Assembly (NCBI GenBank): GCA_035471785.1
Contig: DATIPQ010000034.1
Span: 1 to 45,552 of the forward strand
DNA: 45,552 nucleotides
Direction: 5' to 3'
Source of the DNA: Acidobacteriota bacterium
GTDB lineage: Bacteria; Acidobacteriota; UBA6911; RPQK01; DATIPO01
Positions 17,315 to 25,803 of the stretch are shown piece after piece; position 1 is the stretch's first letter, and each line of letters starts with the position of its first letter. The position numbers and the translations under genes are program-made. The notes beneath the pieces were generated by a model that searched no databases, was not told where the DNA came from, and was given only the letters and a program-made list of their open reading frames with translations.

Positions 17315-19972
17315 CTACACGTCGCGCAGGACTTGCAGGGGGTCGGTGCGGGAAGCGCGCCGTGCAGGGAGGTAGCAGGCGGCCGCCGAAACAAGCAGCA
17401 GAAAGATTGAGAGAGAGGCCAACAACAGGGGGTCGTGGGGATCGGTTTGGAAGAGGTGGCCTTCCAGCAGGCGGGACAGGCCCAAGGCCGCGGCCAGTCC
17501 CAGTACCACGCCCGCCAGAGCGGTCCTGAGCCCTTGGCTCACGACTCGGCGTTTGAGGTGGGAAGGGCTGGCCCCGAGGGCCATGCGGATACTCAGTTCG
17601 GGAAGGCGGCGGGCCACCCCGTCGGAGAACACTCCGTAAATGCCGACGGCTCCAAGGAGCAAGGCCAGCAGCGCAAAAGAACCTAACAGACCCAGCATGA
17701 GGCTTCGGTCCCGCATCGACCCCTGGATCTTTTCCTCCAAGGGAGCCAGGTGGGATACCGGCACTTGGGGATCAAGCTGGCGCAAGGTATCGCGGATGGC
17801 GGGGATGGCCCCCTCGAGTGGGCCCGACGCAAGGGCTACGGCGTGCATCCCGCGCAGGCTCCTTTGTCCCAGCGGACGATACATTTCGGGAAGCGGAGGC
17901 TGGTCCAACCCATGATGGCGGACGTTCCCCACCACCCCCACGACCGTCACCCATACGTCGCCTTCCTGGCCGCTGCGGATGCGCTTGCCCAGAGCCGATT
18001 CGCCAGGCCAGAGGGTCTGGGCCAGGGCGTGGTTGATGACCGTCACCGGTGTGGCGCCCTGCTGGATGTCGCGCGGGTCGAAAGTCCGTCCCTGCAGCAG
18101 CGGGATGCGCATGGCCCTGAAGTAGCCCGAGTCGGCGATCTGCCAGTCGGTCATGGGCTGTTCTTGAAGATCGGAGAAGGTCCGTCCCTCGATCTCCAAG
18201 CGGCTGCCCCAATTGTATCCGGTAAAGGGGGTGAGGTGGACGAGTCCGGCTTCCTCGACCTGGGGCAGATTGCGCACTTCCTCCATGGCCCTCTGGAAGA
18301 AACGGACCACCTCCTCCTGTTCGGGGTAGCGGTTGCGGGGTACCGAAAGTTCCATTCGGATCACGCCTTGGGCGCCGAATCCCGGATCGACGCTGGTCAG
18401 GCGGTGCAGGGTCTGCACCATCAGTCCGGCTCCCACCACCAGAACAAGCCCCAAAGCCGTCTCGGCCACCACCAGGAGGCGGCTGAGGCGTTCTTGGCCG
18501 AGGTCGGCGGTCAGCGTGCGTCCGGCGCCAAGGGCTGAGAAATGGCGACGGCGGCTCAAGCGCAAGGCGGGGGCAAGTCCGAAGAGCAGTCCAGCGGCCA
18601 GGGAGACTGCCAGGGTGAAGAGCAGCACCTGGTGATCAAGCGCAATTTCGGCCACTCGGGGCGTTTCAGCGGGCAGAAAGCGGCGCAGTCCGTTGACGGC
18701 GAAGTAGGCTACGGCCAGTCCCAGCGCTCCTCCGCTCACCGCCAGCAGGACGTTCTCCACCAGCAATTGGCGCAAAAGTCTCAGGCGTCCGGCGCCCAGG
18801 GCCCGGCGCAGCGTGATCTCGCGCTGCCGCGCCGAAGCGCGCGAAAGCTGGAGGTTGGCGACGTTGGCACAGGCGATCAGCAAGACGAAGCCGGCCGCCG
18901 CCCAAAGCGCATTCAGCAGAGGACGCGCCTGAGCCGATTGGTAGGCACTCAGAGGAGTCACCGTCGTCGTCCAGTCGACGACCTCCTGGGGCGAGTCGAC
19001 CACTTCGGCCAGCATCCCCATCTCCAAGGCCTCTATCTCCTGGCGGACGGCTTGCGGTCCGGTCTCGGAGCGGCGCAAACCCAGCACGTCGAGGTAGCGG
19101 TAGCGCCGGTAGTCTCCCTGCTCCTGGAAGGGCCGCAGAGGAAACCAGGCTTGGACGCCAGGGTTGGGAATCTCGAAGGAATCGGGCAGGACTCCCACGA
19201 TGGTGGCGGGAGAGCCGTCCAAGAGGACCTCGCGGCCGATCACCGACGAGTCGGCAGCGAAACGGGTCCGCCACAATTGTGAGCTGATGACCACAGGCCG
19301 TTCCTCATGACGCTCCAGTTCCTGAGCCGAGGGCAGCCGGCCCAGGAGGGCGGGCTGGCCGAGCACTTCAAAGAAGTCTCCATAGACCGCCGCGGCGCGC
19401 AGCAGGACGGCGTCGTCGTCTCCCGAAAGGCTCACCGTCCAGCCCGAGTAGCAGCCCGCCTTCTCCAGAGTGGCGGCTTTGTCGAGGACCTGGCGGCACT
19501 CCCTGAAGGAGACCGAAGAGTCCTCGCCCCGCATTCCCAACATGAGCGTCCGCTCGGCGTTGGGGTAAGGCGAAGGCTTGAGCATGACGGCATAGACGAC
19601 GGAGTAGATGGCGCTGTTGGCGCCGATGCCCAAGGCCAGCGTCAATAGCGCCAAGAAGCTCACAACGGGACGCCTTGCAAGCTTGCGGAATGCGATGCGG
19701 AAGTCTTGACCGAAAGCGTTCATGAAAGAATCTCCTCGTCTCTTGGGGAGTCTCCCTGGCGAGGAGAACTTGCCGAGCAGAGAATGGAATAAGACCGACG
19801 ACGCCTGGCGCAGGCACCAGAGATGGCGGGCCGGCCAGCTCAGCCGCAACTCTAAGAGCTCTTCTTCAAAATCTCCCAGCACCTCGCTGGAAAGGCGGGC
19901 GGGAAGGTGCCGGGAAAGCAGGGCTTCCGTCCAGCCGGGAACCTGAGGACGCCGGTCGGAGCGAGCGTTCAT
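17315..19972 (-). CDS. ADOP-type permease paired with PadR
   Basis: An 885-aa ADOP. Its ATG (19972-19970) overlaps the PadR stop as ATGA, so translation is coupled. Residues 1-80 are an N-terminal prefix region typical of PadR-linked ADOPs (WTEALLSRHLPARLSSEVLG ... FEEELLELRLSWPARHLW). The core then begins MNAFGQDFRIAFRKLARRP with the LALGIGANSAIYSVV first helix, followed by MacB-like periplasmic domain, FtsX module, second MacB-like domain, second FtsX module, and tail RASRTDPLQVLRDV. No ATPase is encoded nearby. An upstream in-frame extension to 20062 lies inside padR and is rejected. Substrate unknown; expression is likely set by the adjacent PadR. Confidence 0.92.
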   Translation of the reverse strand: MNARSDRRPQVPGWTEALLSRHLPARLSSEVLGDFEEELLELRLSWPARHLWCLRQASSVLFHSLLGKFSSPGRLPKRRGDSFMNAFGQDFRIAFRKLARRPVVSFLALLTLALGIGANSAIYSVVYAVMLKPSPYPNAERTLMLGMRGEDSSVSFRECRQVLDKAATLEKAGCYSGWTVSLSGDDDAVLLRAAAVYGDFFEVLGQPALLGRLPSAQELERHEERPVVISSQLWRTRFAADSSVIGREVLLDGSPATIVGVLPDSFEIPNPGVQAWFPLRPFQEQGDYRRYRYLDVLGLRRSETGPQAVRQEIEALEMGMLAEVVDSPQEVVDWTTTVTPLSAYQSAQARPLLNALWAAAGFVLLIACANVANLQLSRASARQREITLRRALGAGRLRLLRQLLVENVLLAVSGGALGLAVAYFAVNGLRRFLPAETPRVAEIALDHQVLLFTLAVSLAAGLLFGLAPALRLSRRRHFSALGAGRTLTADLGQERLSRLLVVAETALGLVLVVGAGLMVQTLHRLTSVDPGFGAQGVIRMELSVPRNRYPEQEEVVRFFQRAMEEVRNLPQVEEAGLVHLTPFTGYNWGSRLEIEGRTFSDLQEQPMTDWQIADSGYFRAMRIPLLQGRTFDPRDIQQGATPVTVINHALAQTLWPGESALGKRIRSGQEGDVWVTVVGVVGNVRHHGLDQPPLPEMYRPLGQRSLRGMHAVALASGPLEGAIPAIRDTLRQLDPQVPVSHLAPLEEKIQGSMRDRSLMLGLLGSFALLALLLGAVGIYGVFSDGVARRLPELSIRMALGASPSHLKRRVVSQGLRTALAGVVLGLAAALGLSRLLEGHLFQTDPHDPLLLASLSIFLLLVSAAACYLPARRASRTDPLQVLRDV

Positions 19973-20304
19973 GAAGACGGCTCCAGCTCTTCCTCGAATC
20001 CCTCCCACATGCTGAGCAGCGCCTGGCGTTGCGTCCGCAAGGCCTTGAGGGCCGCCGGACATAGCCGGTAGTAGCGGCGGGGACGTCCCATGCGCTGCTG
20101 CGAAGAGTCGGCCAGGCGAGATTGCAGGTAGCCCTTCTTCTCCAGCCGTTCCAGCGTGACGTAGAGGGCGCCCCGCGAGCTGCTGCGTCCCGTCTGACGG
20201 CGGATCTCGGCGCCGATGCTGACGCCGTATGCGTCCTCGCCGCAGCGCAGCACCGCCAGCAGCACCAGTTGCTCGAATTCGCCGATGAACTCCGCCTTGG
20301 CCAT
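19969..20304 (-). CDS. PadR-family transcriptional regulator
   Basis: A 111-aa winged-helix regulator. The PadR core reads FEQLVLLAVLRCGEDAYGVS, then GALYVTLERLEKKGYL (recognition helix and wing) and GRPRRYYRLCPAAL. ATG 20304 (MAKAEFIGEFEQL) is chosen because it starts where PadR homology starts and sits 9 nt after a strong -10 box; a longer frame to 20490 would run across the promoter. It overlaps the ADOP by 4 nt. PadR proteins of this type usually repress their own operon and release it on ligand binding. The ligand is unknown. Confidence 0.92.
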   Translation of the reverse strand: MAKAEFIGEFEQLVLLAVLRCGEDAYGVSIGAEIRRQTGRSSSRGALYVTLERLEKKGYLQSRLADSSQQRMGRPRRYYRLCPAALKALRTQRQALLSMWEGFEEELEPSS

Positions 20305-20313
20305 GATGCTTAC

Positions 20314-20342
20314 ATTGTAGGCAAAGTCGGCGGGCCGGTCAA
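20314..20342 (-). promoter_or_regulatory. Strong near-leaderless promoter of the padR-ADOP operon
   Basis: On the minus strand, TTGACC (20342-20337), a 17-bp spacer, and TACAAT (20319-20314) form a near-consensus sigma-70 promoter with 5 of 6 matches in each box. Only 9 nt separate the -10 from the padR ATG, so the transcript would carry a 2-4 nt leader and no SD. Confidence 0.7.
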
Positions 20343-20446
20343 TGTTTTTTTCCTCTTTGGGGTCTTTTGGGTGCGTACCGGTGTGGGAACCGCTGTCGTC
20401 CTTGGCCGGCCATCCCGTTACAAGGAGAAAAAGGCGCGGCTCGACT

Positions 20447-21520
20447 TCACGCGTCCGCTTTGGGAATTCCGCGCAAGAAGGCCTCGGCATAGGCGTTCTT
20501 CATATGGCCGATGGTCCACTTGGAGGACCAGTAGCGGATCTCGGAGACGCCATCGGCGGACACGGCCTGGAGAGCGCTAGACATCGAGTCCTGGGCGCTG
20601 TGGCCGGGATAGCGGTCCTGAAAATAAGCCGCCAGTCCGCAGGCCACGGCGGGGCCGGAGACGCTGCGGGCCCTCTCGATAGCCAGCCGCTGCATGTTTC
20701 CGGGCGCCAGTTGCTCTCCCCAATGAGTAGCGTCGTCGTCGGCCCGGAAGACGCTGTAGGCCTGGGGCAACAGGACGTCCATATGAGGTGAAAGGGCGGC
20801 CGAGGAAGTGAATTCGGAATGAAAGGGATAGGTGGTCAGTTCCAAGCGTCCGCCGGGGGGCAGCAGGGCTCGGAGCTCTCCTGCCAGCGCCTGCCCGGCT
20901 TCTTGCATTGAAGCGAAGCCTTCCAGGAAACGGCTTCTCCAATTCCCTTCGGCATCGAGTTCCAGGGCTTCGGCGCCGGTGGCATCCAGCAACTCTGCCA
21001 GGGCCGGTCTCATCTCTCCGATCTGGCTCGCCGAGGGCCGCGGCCAAGCCGTCAGGATCAGTTCGATGTTCCGCTGCCGCAACAGCTCGGCGGCCCGGAC
21101 AAGTTGGCCGCTTGACCACAGAGGCTTCCAGGGCGGATCGCTGGTCCGGGTGTTGGAGGCGTTGACCATGATGGCCGCCGAAGTGGCGCCGATCTCTTGC
21201 AGCGCATCGGCGAAGCCTGCCTCGAGCACCCGGCTGGGCGGATCATCGATCCACAGGCCGACGCGAAAGATGCCGTGCTCTTCCTCGGCGCCGGCCTGCT
21301 TGATACGGGGCCAGGTGTTTCCAGCATCGTTGCGCCAGACTTTGCCGTCCGGGGGAATGTCGTGGTCCTTTTGCCACCGCCAGATCGCCTTGACCGTCAG
21401 GGATCCCCAGAGTCCGTCCGCCTCCGAACCCACGGTTCGCTGAATGAACTCGACTTCCTCTGTGCTGAAGCCCTGCCTTCGGTTGTAGGAGATCGCCTGA
21501 CTGATTTGCTCGTCGGTCAT
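20447..21520 (-). CDS. Hypothetical protein with peptidoglycan-binding-like N-terminus
   Basis: Reading from ATG 21520 (MTDEQISQAISYN) gives 357 aa with AGGA 9 nt upstream; a GTG at 21538 adds six residues and is less likely. Residues about 22-62 match the PG_binding_1 pattern (VEFIQRTVG ... DGLWGSLTVKAIWRWQKDHD, then PPDGKVW). The rest looks like an alpha/beta barrel: repeated strand-helix units such as GIFRVGLWIDDP, IELILTAWPRP, ALELDAEGNW, LELTTYPFHS, DVLLPQAYS and EIRYWSSKW, resembling glycosidase-like or DUF4015-like barrels. No signal peptide is seen, which is odd for a wall-binding protein. A hydrolase role is possible but not shown. Confidence 0.7.
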   Translation of the reverse strand: MTDEQISQAISYNRRQGFSTEEVEFIQRTVGSEADGLWGSLTVKAIWRWQKDHDIPPDGKVWRNDAGNTWPRIKQAGAEEEHGIFRVGLWIDDPPSRVLEAGFADALQEIGATSAAIMVNASNTRTSDPPWKPLWSSGQLVRAAELLRQRNIELILTAWPRPSASQIGEMRPALAELLDATGAEALELDAEGNWRSRFLEGFASMQEAGQALAGELRALLPPGGRLELTTYPFHSEFTSSAALSPHMDVLLPQAYSVFRADDDATHWGEQLAPGNMQRLAIERARSVSGPAVACGLAAYFQDRYPGHSAQDSMSSALQAVSADGVSEIRYWSSKWTIGHMKNAYAEAFLRGIPKADA

Positions 21521-21632
21521 CTTCTTCAATCCTGACACATTCGAATGTCCACCGCTAAAGTTTTTCCCGCCAACGCTTCATTTTCAGCACTACTTGTTGC
21601 TAAGCTGTGAGAGAAGATTTGGGAGAGAAAAA

Positions 21633-23081
21633 ATGCTTTTCAGGCAAATCAAAGACGCCAAGCTGGCCCAGTACGCATATCTGATCGGATGCCAAGCCAC
21701 GGGCGAGGCCATCGTGATCGATCCTGAGCGCGATATCGACCGCTATTTACAGGTCGCCGAGGCCGAGGATCTGAACATCGCCGCGGTGGCCGAAACCCAT
21801 ATCCATGCCGACTTTCTGTCCGGCGCCCGGGAGCTCGCTCATCGCTTGGGCGCAAGGCTTTACCTCTCCGACGAGGGAGGCGAGGAGTGGCGCTATGAGT
21901 GGGTCAAGTTGGGCGACCGTGACGCCGTCCTGCTCAAAGACGGAGACACCTTCCGGATCGGCAAGATCGAATTCAAAGCGCTGCATACTCCGGGGCATAC
22001 GCCCGAGCATCTTTCCTTCGTGGTGACCGACCGTGGAGGCGGTGCCGGGGAGCCCATGGGCATCGCCACCGGCGATTTCGTTTTCGTGGGGGACATGGGC
22101 CGTCCCGATCTGCTGGAGACGGCGGCCAAAGTGGAGGGAGCGATGAAGCCGTCGGCCCTCCGGCTCTACAATTCGGCCCGGCGCTTTCTGGAATTGCCCG
22201 AGTTCCTCCAGATCTGGCCGGCTCACGGTGCGGGGTCGGCCTGCGGCAAGGCCCTGGGAGCCGTTCCCATGACCACGGCCGGCTACGAGATGCGCTTCAG
22301 TCCGGCCTTCGAGAAGGCCAGGGAAGGCGAGGACGCCTTTGTCGACTTCATCCTCGAGGGTCAGCCCGAACCTCCTCTTTATTTCGCCCGCATGAAGCGC
22401 GACAACAAGAACGGCGTTCCTCTGCTGAGCGATCTTCCCCGCCCCCGGAGCCTGACGGCCAGAGAACTTGGAAAGGTGGCGAAGCGCAAGGACGCCCTGA
22501 TCGTGGACGCCCGCACCAGCCGTTCCGATTTTATGGCCCGCCATATCCCCGGCAGCCTCTATGCGCCGCTGAGGATCTTCAATACCGCCGTAGGCTCGGT
22601 CGTCGAAGACGAGACGACGCCCCTTTACCTGATTATCGACGAAGACCGGCTGGAAGAAGCCGTACGCGACCTGGTGCGCATCGGCTACGACAATCTGCCC
22701 GGATTCGCCGACCCCTCCACCTTGGAACGCTATTTTCAGGGCGGAGGCCAAGCCGACGCAATCGAGGAGGTCGACATCAGTGCCCTACAGGAGTTGCGTC
22801 TGCGGGCAGACTCGCTGGTGCTGGACGTCAGAACCGGCGCCGAATTCGCGGCCGGGCACGTGCCATCCGCGCACAACGCCTCTTACACGCGCCTGCCCGA
22901 GTATCGAAAGGACATCCCCGCCGACAGGACGCTGCTCGTCCACTGCGCGACCGGCGCCCGGGCTTCGGTGGCGGCGTCTTACCTGGCCCGCCTGGAACAC
23001 CGCGTCATTTACGTCAACGGTCGCTTCGAAAGTTATCGGGAGAAGACCACAGACCAGCAGGACCGGACCGTGTCGGCTTGA
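21633..23081 (+). CDS. Persulfide dioxygenase-like MBL fused to two rhodanese domains
   Basis: A 482-aa fusion. Residues 1-250 are a metallo-beta-lactamase fold of the ETHE1/persulfide dioxygenase type: THIHAD (H56, H58, D60), LHTPGHTPEH, and TGDFVFVGDMGRPDL, supplying the His/His/Asp iron triad. The position usually His after HxHxD is Phe. The first rhodanese domain (about 280-370) lacks the active cysteine; the second (about 385-475) has it in VHCATGARASV. This matches CstB-like enzymes that oxidise and process persulfides in sulfide detoxification. ATG 21633 follows GGGAGAG; an upstream in-frame ATG at 21594 has no SD. It appears to be a single-gene transcript, divergent from the previous gene. 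Confidence 0.88.
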   Translation: MLFRQIKDAKLAQYAYLIGCQATGEAIVIDPERDIDRYLQVAEAEDLNIAAVAETHIHADFLSGARELAHRLGARLYLSDEGGEEWRYEWVKLGDRDAVLLKDGDTFRIGKIEFKALHTPGHTPEHLSFVVTDRGGGAGEPMGIATGDFVFVGDMGRPDLLETAAKVEGAMKPSALRLYNSARRFLELPEFLQIWPAHGAGSACGKALGAVPMTTAGYEMRFSPAFEKAREGEDAFVDFILEGQPEPPLYFARMKRDNKNGVPLLSDLPRPRSLTARELGKVAKRKDALIVDARTSRSDFMARHIPGSLYAPLRIFNTAVGSVVEDETTPLYLIIDEDRLEEAVRDLVRIGYDNLPGFADPSTLERYFQGGGQADAIEEVDISALQELRLRADSLVLDVRTGAEFAAGHVPSAHNASYTRLPEYRKDIPADRTLLVHCATGARASVAASYLARLEHRVIYVNGRFESYREKTTDQQDRTVSA

Positions 23082-23103
23082 GCCCAAAGCGCGTCCCGCG
23101 GCG

Positions 23104-25020
23104 CTACTGACAGGTGACCTGGTTGGCCGAGGGGTCGTAGCTGAGGGTGGCGTGGCTCAGGTTGTCGACGCAGACGTTGACCGTCACCTTCCCGCCGGCA
23201 GTGGACTGGGTCTGCAAGACCGCTTCTCCGTTGGCGTCGGTGACGGCGTTGGCGGTCTCGCTGAAGGTCCCGCTGAAGGTCCCGGTCACGTTCACGTCGG
23301 CCACCGGATCGCCGTTATTGTCGCGGACGGTGACCGTAGCCGTGCCGAACTTCTGTCCCATTCCGGCTCCCTGCGTGCCGGTGGCGATGTTCTCCACGTG
23401 TACGCTTGCGGCCGGATCCTGGCCTCCGCCCCCCATTCCGTAGAGGTCGAAATTGTCCCAGTAGTAGGTGTCGCTGCTGGAGTTGCCGGAATCGAAGAGG
23501 ATAATGATGGAGTCGACCTGAGTGTCGGCCACATTGCCGTCCAGGCGGGCGTCCAGCCGGAAGCGCAAGCGCTGCCAGCCGCTGCCGGGCCCGGTGTTGG
23601 CTGAGTAGCGGGAATGACGTCCGGCGGGGAAGTTCTCCGGCGTGGCCAGTGAGGAATCCTCAAGCTGCAGGAAGATCAGCGTTCCCGCCGGGGCTGTTGT
23701 CAGCACGTCCAAGAAGAAGGCCTCTTGCCCGCTCACCAAAAGTCCCGCGTCGGTTAAATCCGCGGTCTGCATGGCGATCACGTCGAAAGGCACCGGCTCC
23801 CTGACGTACTGGGCCACCACGGCGCTGCTGTTGACCGAATCCGGAGAGGGATTGGGCGCGGAAGGGTCGAAAGAGCCTTCCACGAAGGTATAGGTCACGT
23901 TGCGGTTGGACTCGAAGTCGTCGAAGACGAACTGGGGCGTCAGCGTGGGCTCCACGAAGACCGGCAGGCTCAGGTCGGCGGTGCCGCAACTGTTGTCGAC
24001 GCTGACCTCGACCGCGCCGCTGCCGTTGTCGGCGAAATCGACGGTGATGCTGGAGGTTCCCTGACCCGAGACCAGGGTGGCTCCGGCGGGCACCGTCCAG
24101 GCGTAGCTGCCGCCCGTGCCGTTCTCGTCGATGACGCTGTAGCTTACGCCTGAGGCGGCGGGTCCTACGATGTGGGGCCCCGACAGGGAGGGCTGCCCCC
24201 GGTCGTAGACTCTGACGTAATCGACCAGCATGCTGCGGGGGAAGATGCTGTCATCGGGCGTTCCTCCCAGGGTTCCCCCCACCGCCACGTTGACAAGAAA
24301 GTGGTAGGCATAGTTCTCGAAGGGCCAACTGTGCCCTCCCAGATCGGCGGGCGTCCTGACTGAGTAAAGCAGGTCGTCCACATACCAGCGGATCTCCAAG
24401 GGGTCCCACTCGATGGCGAAAACGTGGAAGTCGTCCGACCACTTTCCCGGCTGCTTAAGGATGCTGGCCCCGGTGAAGGAGTTGTCGGGGAAGGGATCGC
24501 CGAAATGAATGGTGCCGCTGGCGAACATCGAGGCCTGACCCGTGGATTCCATGATGTCGATCTCGCCGCTGCTGGGCCATCCCACGTCGGGATCGGTGGG
24601 AAGCATCCAGAAGGCCGGCCACAACCCCTGTCCCTCGGGAAGCTTGATGCGGGCCTCGAAGCGTCCGTTGGTCCATTCGCCGCCGCCGGGCCGGTTGGCG
24701 GTGCGCAGGCGCGCCGAGGTGTAGCGGCTGCCCCGCATCCGCTCCATTTTGGCGGTGATGGTGAGGATGCCGTCTGCCACGGTGGCGTTCTCGGCCTTGT
24801 ACCACTGCAGCTCGCCGTTTCCCCATCCGCACAGCCCGATGTTGCAGCCGTCCCCTTCCTGAAACTCCCACTTGCCCGTGTCTACCGCGGTCCCATCGAA
24901 CTCATCGCTGAAAACCAGATTCTGACAGGGTTGTCCCCAGGCGCTGGATGTACTCGAAACCATCAGCAAAACCGCAAAAAGGCAGTGCCACATTCGACTG
25001 CGTCCGTTAATCCGTTGCAT
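23104..25020 (-). CDS. Secreted GH16 family glycoside hydrolase (beta-glucanase type)
   Basis: A 638-aa exported enzyme. A signal peptide ends near residue 29 (SSAWG-QP). The GH16 domain spans about 33-272 with the catalytic motif GEIDIMEST, giving nucleophile E153, D155 and acid/base E158, plus WPAFWMLP and a C-terminal DYVRVYD strand. Then come a PKD/Ig-like domain (about 275-360), a beta-sandwich resembling a carbohydrate-binding module (FVFDDFES ... YYWDNFDLYG, about 365-530), and a C-terminal Ig-like domain (about 540-638). Laminarin or mixed-linkage beta-glucan is the likely substrate class, not provable here. ATG 25020 follows GGGAGG. A perfect 25-bp palindrome lies upstream. Confidence 0.9.
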   Translation of the reverse strand: MQRINGRSRMWHCLFAVLLMVSSTSSAWGQPCQNLVFSDEFDGTAVDTGKWEFQEGDGCNIGLCGWGNGELQWYKAENATVADGILTITAKMERMRGSRYTSARLRTANRPGGGEWTNGRFEARIKLPEGQGLWPAFWMLPTDPDVGWPSSGEIDIMESTGQASMFASGTIHFGDPFPDNSFTGASILKQPGKWSDDFHVFAIEWDPLEIRWYVDDLLYSVRTPADLGGHSWPFENYAYHFLVNVAVGGTLGGTPDDSIFPRSMLVDYVRVYDRGQPSLSGPHIVGPAASGVSYSVIDENGTGGSYAWTVPAGATLVSGQGTSSITVDFADNGSGAVEVSVDNSCGTADLSLPVFVEPTLTPQFVFDDFESNRNVTYTFVEGSFDPSAPNPSPDSVNSSAVVAQYVREPVPFDVIAMQTADLTDAGLLVSGQEAFFLDVLTTAPAGTLIFLQLEDSSLATPENFPAGRHSRYSANTGPGSGWQRLRFRLDARLDGNVADTQVDSIIILFDSGNSSSDTYYWDNFDLYGMGGGGQDPAASVHVENIATGTQGAGMGQKFGTATVTVRDNNGDPVADVNVTGTFSGTFSETANAVTDANGEAVLQTQSTAGGKVTVNVCVDNLSHATLSYDPSANQVTCQ

Positions 25021-25052
25021 GTTCTACCTCCCGTGGATGGTGGTTGTTAGCC

Positions 25053-25077
25053 AATTAATTAAGAGTCTTAATTAATT
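25053..25077. promoter_or_regulatory. Perfect 25-bp palindrome upstream of GH16 gene
   Basis: AATTAATTAAGA, one G, then TCTTAATTAATT: 12-bp arms with no mismatch, centred on 25065 and 45 bp before the GH16 start. Its A+T richness contrasts with the GC-rich surroundings and places it over the likely promoter. It reads as a dimeric-repressor or activator site. Confidence 0.55.
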
Positions 25078-25147
25078 CGATATCTTTAAAATAGCAGCGC
25101 AACTTGAAGTCGGCAAGGAAATAATGTTGCCCAGAGGAGTAATGCTG

Positions 25148-25711
25148 CTATGGCTCTTCCATGCGGGGTAGGGTGATGCCGGTCTGGCCCTGGTACTTTC
25201 CGCCTTTGTCGCGGTAGGTGGTGTGAGGACGGTTGCCGCGGAAGAAGAGCACTTGGGCGATGCCTTCGTTGGCGTAGATCTTGGCAGGAAGGGAAGTGGC
25301 GTTGCTGACTTCGATGGTGACGTGACCTTCCCAGCCCGGCTCCAGCGGAGTCACGTTGACGATGATTCCTGAACGGGCGTAGGTGCTTTTGCCCAGAACC
25401 ACGCACAGCACCTCGTCGGGGATCTTGAAGTATTCCAGCGAGCGTCCCAGCGCGTAAGAGTTGGGCGGGATGAGGATGTGGTCGTCGACCGCGTATTCCA
25501 CCATGGCCCGCTCGTCGATGTCCTTGGGGTCGACCACGCTATTCCAGGCGTTGGGAGTGAAGACGCGGAACTCGCCGGCGATGCGCATGTCGTAGCCGAA
25601 GGAACTGACCCCGTAGCTGATGGCGCCGCCCCGCACCTGTCCGTCCTGGAAGGGCTCGATCATTTGCTCCTCGAGGGCCAGCTTGCGAATCTCATGGTCG
25701 GCTAGAATCAT
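25148..25711 (-). CDS. dcd: dCTP deaminase
   Basis: Deaminates dCTP to dUTP for thymidylate synthesis. The 187-aa length and sequence follow the monofunctional bacterial enzyme: [14 protein letters not shown] near residue 31, [20 protein letters not shown] (107-126) with S109 and R113 at active-site positions, and [11 protein letters not shown] with E134 matching the catalytic Glu. [12 protein letters not shown] is the usual C-terminal core. It sits between the BatA-type gene (92 bp upstream) and the GH16 gene on the same strand, with no clear functional link to either. Confidence 0.95.
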   Translation of the reverse strand: MILADHEIRKLALEEQMIEPFQDGQVRGGAISYGVSSFGYDMRIAGEFRVFTPNAWNSVVDPKDIDERAMVEYAVDDHILIPPNSYALGRSLEYFKIPDEVLCVVLGKSTYARSGIIVNVTPLEPGWEGHVTIEVSNATSLPAKIYANEGIAQVLFFRGNRPHTTYRDKGGKYQGQTGITLPRMEEP

Positions 25712-25803
25712 GGCATCTCCTCGTCAATAGCCGCAGAGTGTAATGCAAGCCGCCCATCGGAGCAAGGGCTGCAAATCCTGAACTCCCTTTGCAGCAGGCT
25801 ATT

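Noticed and set aside
19973-20062. Longer start for the PadR-linked ADOP
   Set aside because: It would lie inside padR. ATG 19972 overlaps the PadR stop as ATGA and begins the recognisable prefix region.
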